13,308 nucleotides of DNA from Nitratiruptor sp. (GTDB lineage Bacteria > Campylobacterota > Campylobacteria > Campylobacterales > Nitratiruptoraceae), in the NCBI GenBank assembly GCA_015494595.1, contig WGAX01000180.1:1-13308 (forward strand). The letters are read 5' to 3'. Both the position numbers and the translations under genes were made by a program. Numbering within the stretch: the stretch's first letter is position 1; every line of letters starts with the position of its first letter. The notes below the pieces were generated by a model that was not told where the DNA came from, did no database searches, and saw only the letters and a program-made list of their open reading frames with translations. This document shows positions 12,153 through 13,308 of the stretch, in pieces.

Positions 12153-12518
12153 ATGTTTATAGAGATGCTCTATAGCAAAATTCATCGGGCCACTGTAACA
12201 GATGCCAACCTCAACTATGTTGGATCTATTACTATCGATGAAGAGCTTATGGAGGCAGCAAAACTTCGCGTTGGCCAGAAAGTCGATATATTGAATATCA
12301 ACAATGGCGAGCGCTTTCAAACTTATGTGATTAAGGGTGAGCGTGGCAAAAGAGAGATCTGCCTCAATGGGGCAGCAGCAAGAAAAGCCCATCCTGGCGA
12401 TAAGATTATTATTGTTGCATATATGCTTTTAAATGAGGAGGAGCTGGCAAATTATGAGCCTACCATTGTGCTGGTAAATGATAATAATGAGATTGATGAG
12501 ATTATAAACTCTATGTGA
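12153..12518 (+). CDS. panD: Aspartate 1-decarboxylase (pyruvoyl enzyme)
   Basis: A 121-residue proenzyme that makes beta-alanine from L-aspartate for pantothenate and coenzyme A. It cleaves itself between Gly24 and Ser25 (NYVGSITID), and Ser25 becomes the pyruvoyl cofactor; the numbering matches E. coli PanD exactly, which supports this start. The catalytic-region residues Lys9, Tyr22 and the NGERFQTY motif near residue 51-58 are present, as is LNGAAARKAHPGD. No strong Shine-Dalgarno is visible (GGTGGAG upstream), so translation may be coupled to the ferredoxin gene two bases away. ybaB follows after 10 bases. Confidence 0.97.
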   Translation: MFIEMLYSKIHRATVTDANLNYVGSITIDEELMEAAKLRVGQKVDILNINNGERFQTYVIKGERGKREICLNGAAARKAHPGDKIIIVAYMLLNEEELANYEPTIVLVNDNNEIDEIINSM

Positions 12519-12528
12519 AAGGCTCTAG

Positions 12529-12840
12529 ATGTTTGATAAACTCAATCTTGCCGAGCTAGGCAAGGTGTTTGAGGAGCTGCAAGAAAAAGCTCAAAAGATC
12601 CAAGAGGAGAGTGAGAAGAAGATTTTCCGTGCCAAAAGCGGCGGTGGTATGGTAGAGGTAAGTGCAAATGGAAAAGGTGAGATTATAGATATACAGATAG
12701 ATGACTCTTTACTAGAAGACAAAGAGTCATTGCAGATTCTGCTTATCTCTGCTATTAATGATGTATTAAAAATGGTGGAAGAGGATAAAAAAGCAAGCGC
12801 TTTAAATCTTATGAATCCTAATATTTTTGGACAAAAATAG
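12529..12840 (+). CDS. YbaB/EbfC family nucleoid-associated protein
   Basis: A 103-residue YbaB/EbfC protein. A long N-terminal helix (residues about 7-34) is followed by the family's G-x-V-x-V-x-x-N-G-x-G core (GGGMVEVSANGKGEIIDIQID at 38-58, seen as MVEVSANGKGE) and a C-terminal helix. Members form dimers shaped like tweezers that bind DNA without strong sequence preference. In many bacteria the gene is next to dnaX and recR; here it lies between panD and a prenyl synthase, a pairing with panD that I also recall from Helicobacter. Its TAG stop is directly followed by the ispA ATG with no spacer. Confidence 0.93.
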   Translation: MFDKLNLAELGKVFEELQEKAQKIQEESEKKIFRAKSGGGMVEVSANGKGEIIDIQIDDSLLEDKESLQILLISAINDVLKMVEEDKKASALNLMNPNIFGQK

Positions 12841-13308
12841 ATGGATTTAAACGAAGTTTTTGAAAATTTTTTACAAAAAAATCTCTTACAGATTCAAAGT
12901 TTTCACCCCTTCTACCAAGAGGCGCTCAACTATATGCTAGAAGCGCCCGGCAAAAGATTTAGGCCTCTGCTTCTATTAAGCGTTGTGCAAGCTCTCAATC
13001 CTTTGTTAATTCCATCTAGCCTTAAGCCGGCTCTGGCCATAGAGCTATTTCATACCTACTCACTGATCCACGATGATCTGCCTGTTATGGATAATGCTGC
13101 TATGCGAAGAGGGAGAGCAACTTTGCATACCAAATATGATGAGCTTACTGCTGTATTGGTGGGGGATGGACTCAATACTCATGCCTTTTATCTTTTGGCT
13201 ACCTCTGCTCTAAGCAGCGATGTGAAAGCTAGGCTTTGTGAGATTTTGGCATACAATGGCGGAATTGATGGGATGGTGCACGGCCAGATCCTTGATTGCT
13301 ACTTTGAA
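12841..13308 (+). CDS. ispA: Polyprenyl (farnesyl/geranylgeranyl) diphosphate synthase, N-terminal part
   Basis: The first 156 codons of a trans-prenyltransferase; the gene runs off the end of the window. Visible motifs are GKRFRP at 37-42, the first aspartate-rich motif DDLPVMD at 78-84 (the DDx4D form of bacterial short-chain synthases) followed by RRGR at 89-92, and GGIDGMVHGQILD at 140-152. The enzyme condenses isopentenyl diphosphate with allylic diphosphates to supply C15/C20 precursors for quinones and undecaprenyl phosphate. The first aspartate-rich motif fits an ispA-type FPP synthase, but chain length cannot be fixed without the C-terminal half. The ATG touches the ybaB stop, implying coupling. 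Confidence 0.93.
   Translation, partial: MDLNEVFENFLQKNLLQIQSFHPFYQEALNYMLEAPGKRFRPLLLLSVVQALNPLLIPSSLKPALAIELFHTYSLIHDDLPVMDNAAMRRGRATLHTKYDELTAVLVGDGLNTHAFYLLATSALSSDVKARLCEILAYNGGIDGMVHGQILDCYFE

Noticed and set aside
1..13308. Mobile elements, CRISPR arrays, tRNA or rRNA genes, prophage
   Set aside because: I looked for direct repeats, transposase-like proteins and tRNA cloverleaf patterns by eye and found none. The whole window is accounted for by housekeeping genes and short gaps.

Overview
The window comes from the chromosome of a member of the Campylobacterota (the former Epsilonproteobacteria). The evidence is the A+T-leaning composition, the ribosomal protein sequences (for example the L29 start MRYTELKDKS), the absence of rpmD (L30) between rpsE and rplO, the order secY-map-infA with no adk, and the order nifU-like / small hypothetical / murE. 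I recall that last order from Campylobacter jejuni, and I recall panD-ybaB as a pair in Helicobacter. A free-living vent-type genus such as Nitratiruptor is possible, but I cannot fix the genus from sequence alone. All genes lie on the + strand.

Region 1 (1-6346) is the 3' part of the S10/spc ribosomal protein cluster: the end of rplP, then rpmC, rpsQ, rplN, rplX, rplE, rpsN, rpsH, rplF, rplR, rpsE, rplO, secY, map and infA. Most junctions overlap by 1-4 bases (TAATG or ATGA), which suggests tight translational coupling. The two exceptions are the gaps before rpsH and before rplF, and each of these holds an inverted-repeat hairpin.

Region 2 (6347-9501) is an alpha-type operon with its own promoter (-10 at 6370): rpmJ, rpsM, rpsK, rpsD, rpoA and rplQ, closed by an intrinsic terminator at 9464-9501. 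Its 5' leader of about 125 bases is the most interesting part of the window. It contains a 12-bp stem whose 7-base loop is fully complementary to a segment just upstream of the rpmJ Shine-Dalgarno, giving a pseudoknot. The linker left unpaired in that fold can pair for 13 uninterrupted base pairs with the rpsK-rpsD gap about 0.9 kb downstream. This looks like an autoregulatory r-protein leader, by analogy with the S4-regulated alpha operon of E. coli, but the protein ligand is inference.

Region 3 (9502-11696) is a separate transcription unit: a NifU-type Fe-S scaffold protein, a TPR-like protein of unknown function, and murE (peptidoglycan precursor synthesis). Region 4 (11697-13308) starts with an extended -10 promoter and holds a thioredoxin-like [2Fe-2S] ferredoxin, panD (beta-alanine for pantothenate/CoA), a YbaB/EbfC nucleoid-associated protein, and the first 156 codons of an ispA-type prenyl synthase that runs off the end.

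I saw no rRNA or tRNA genes, insertion sequences, CRISPR arrays, attachment sites or signs of recent horizontal transfer. No gap between genes exceeds 300 bases. The coding content is ordinary; the novelty lies in the RNA structures between genes.
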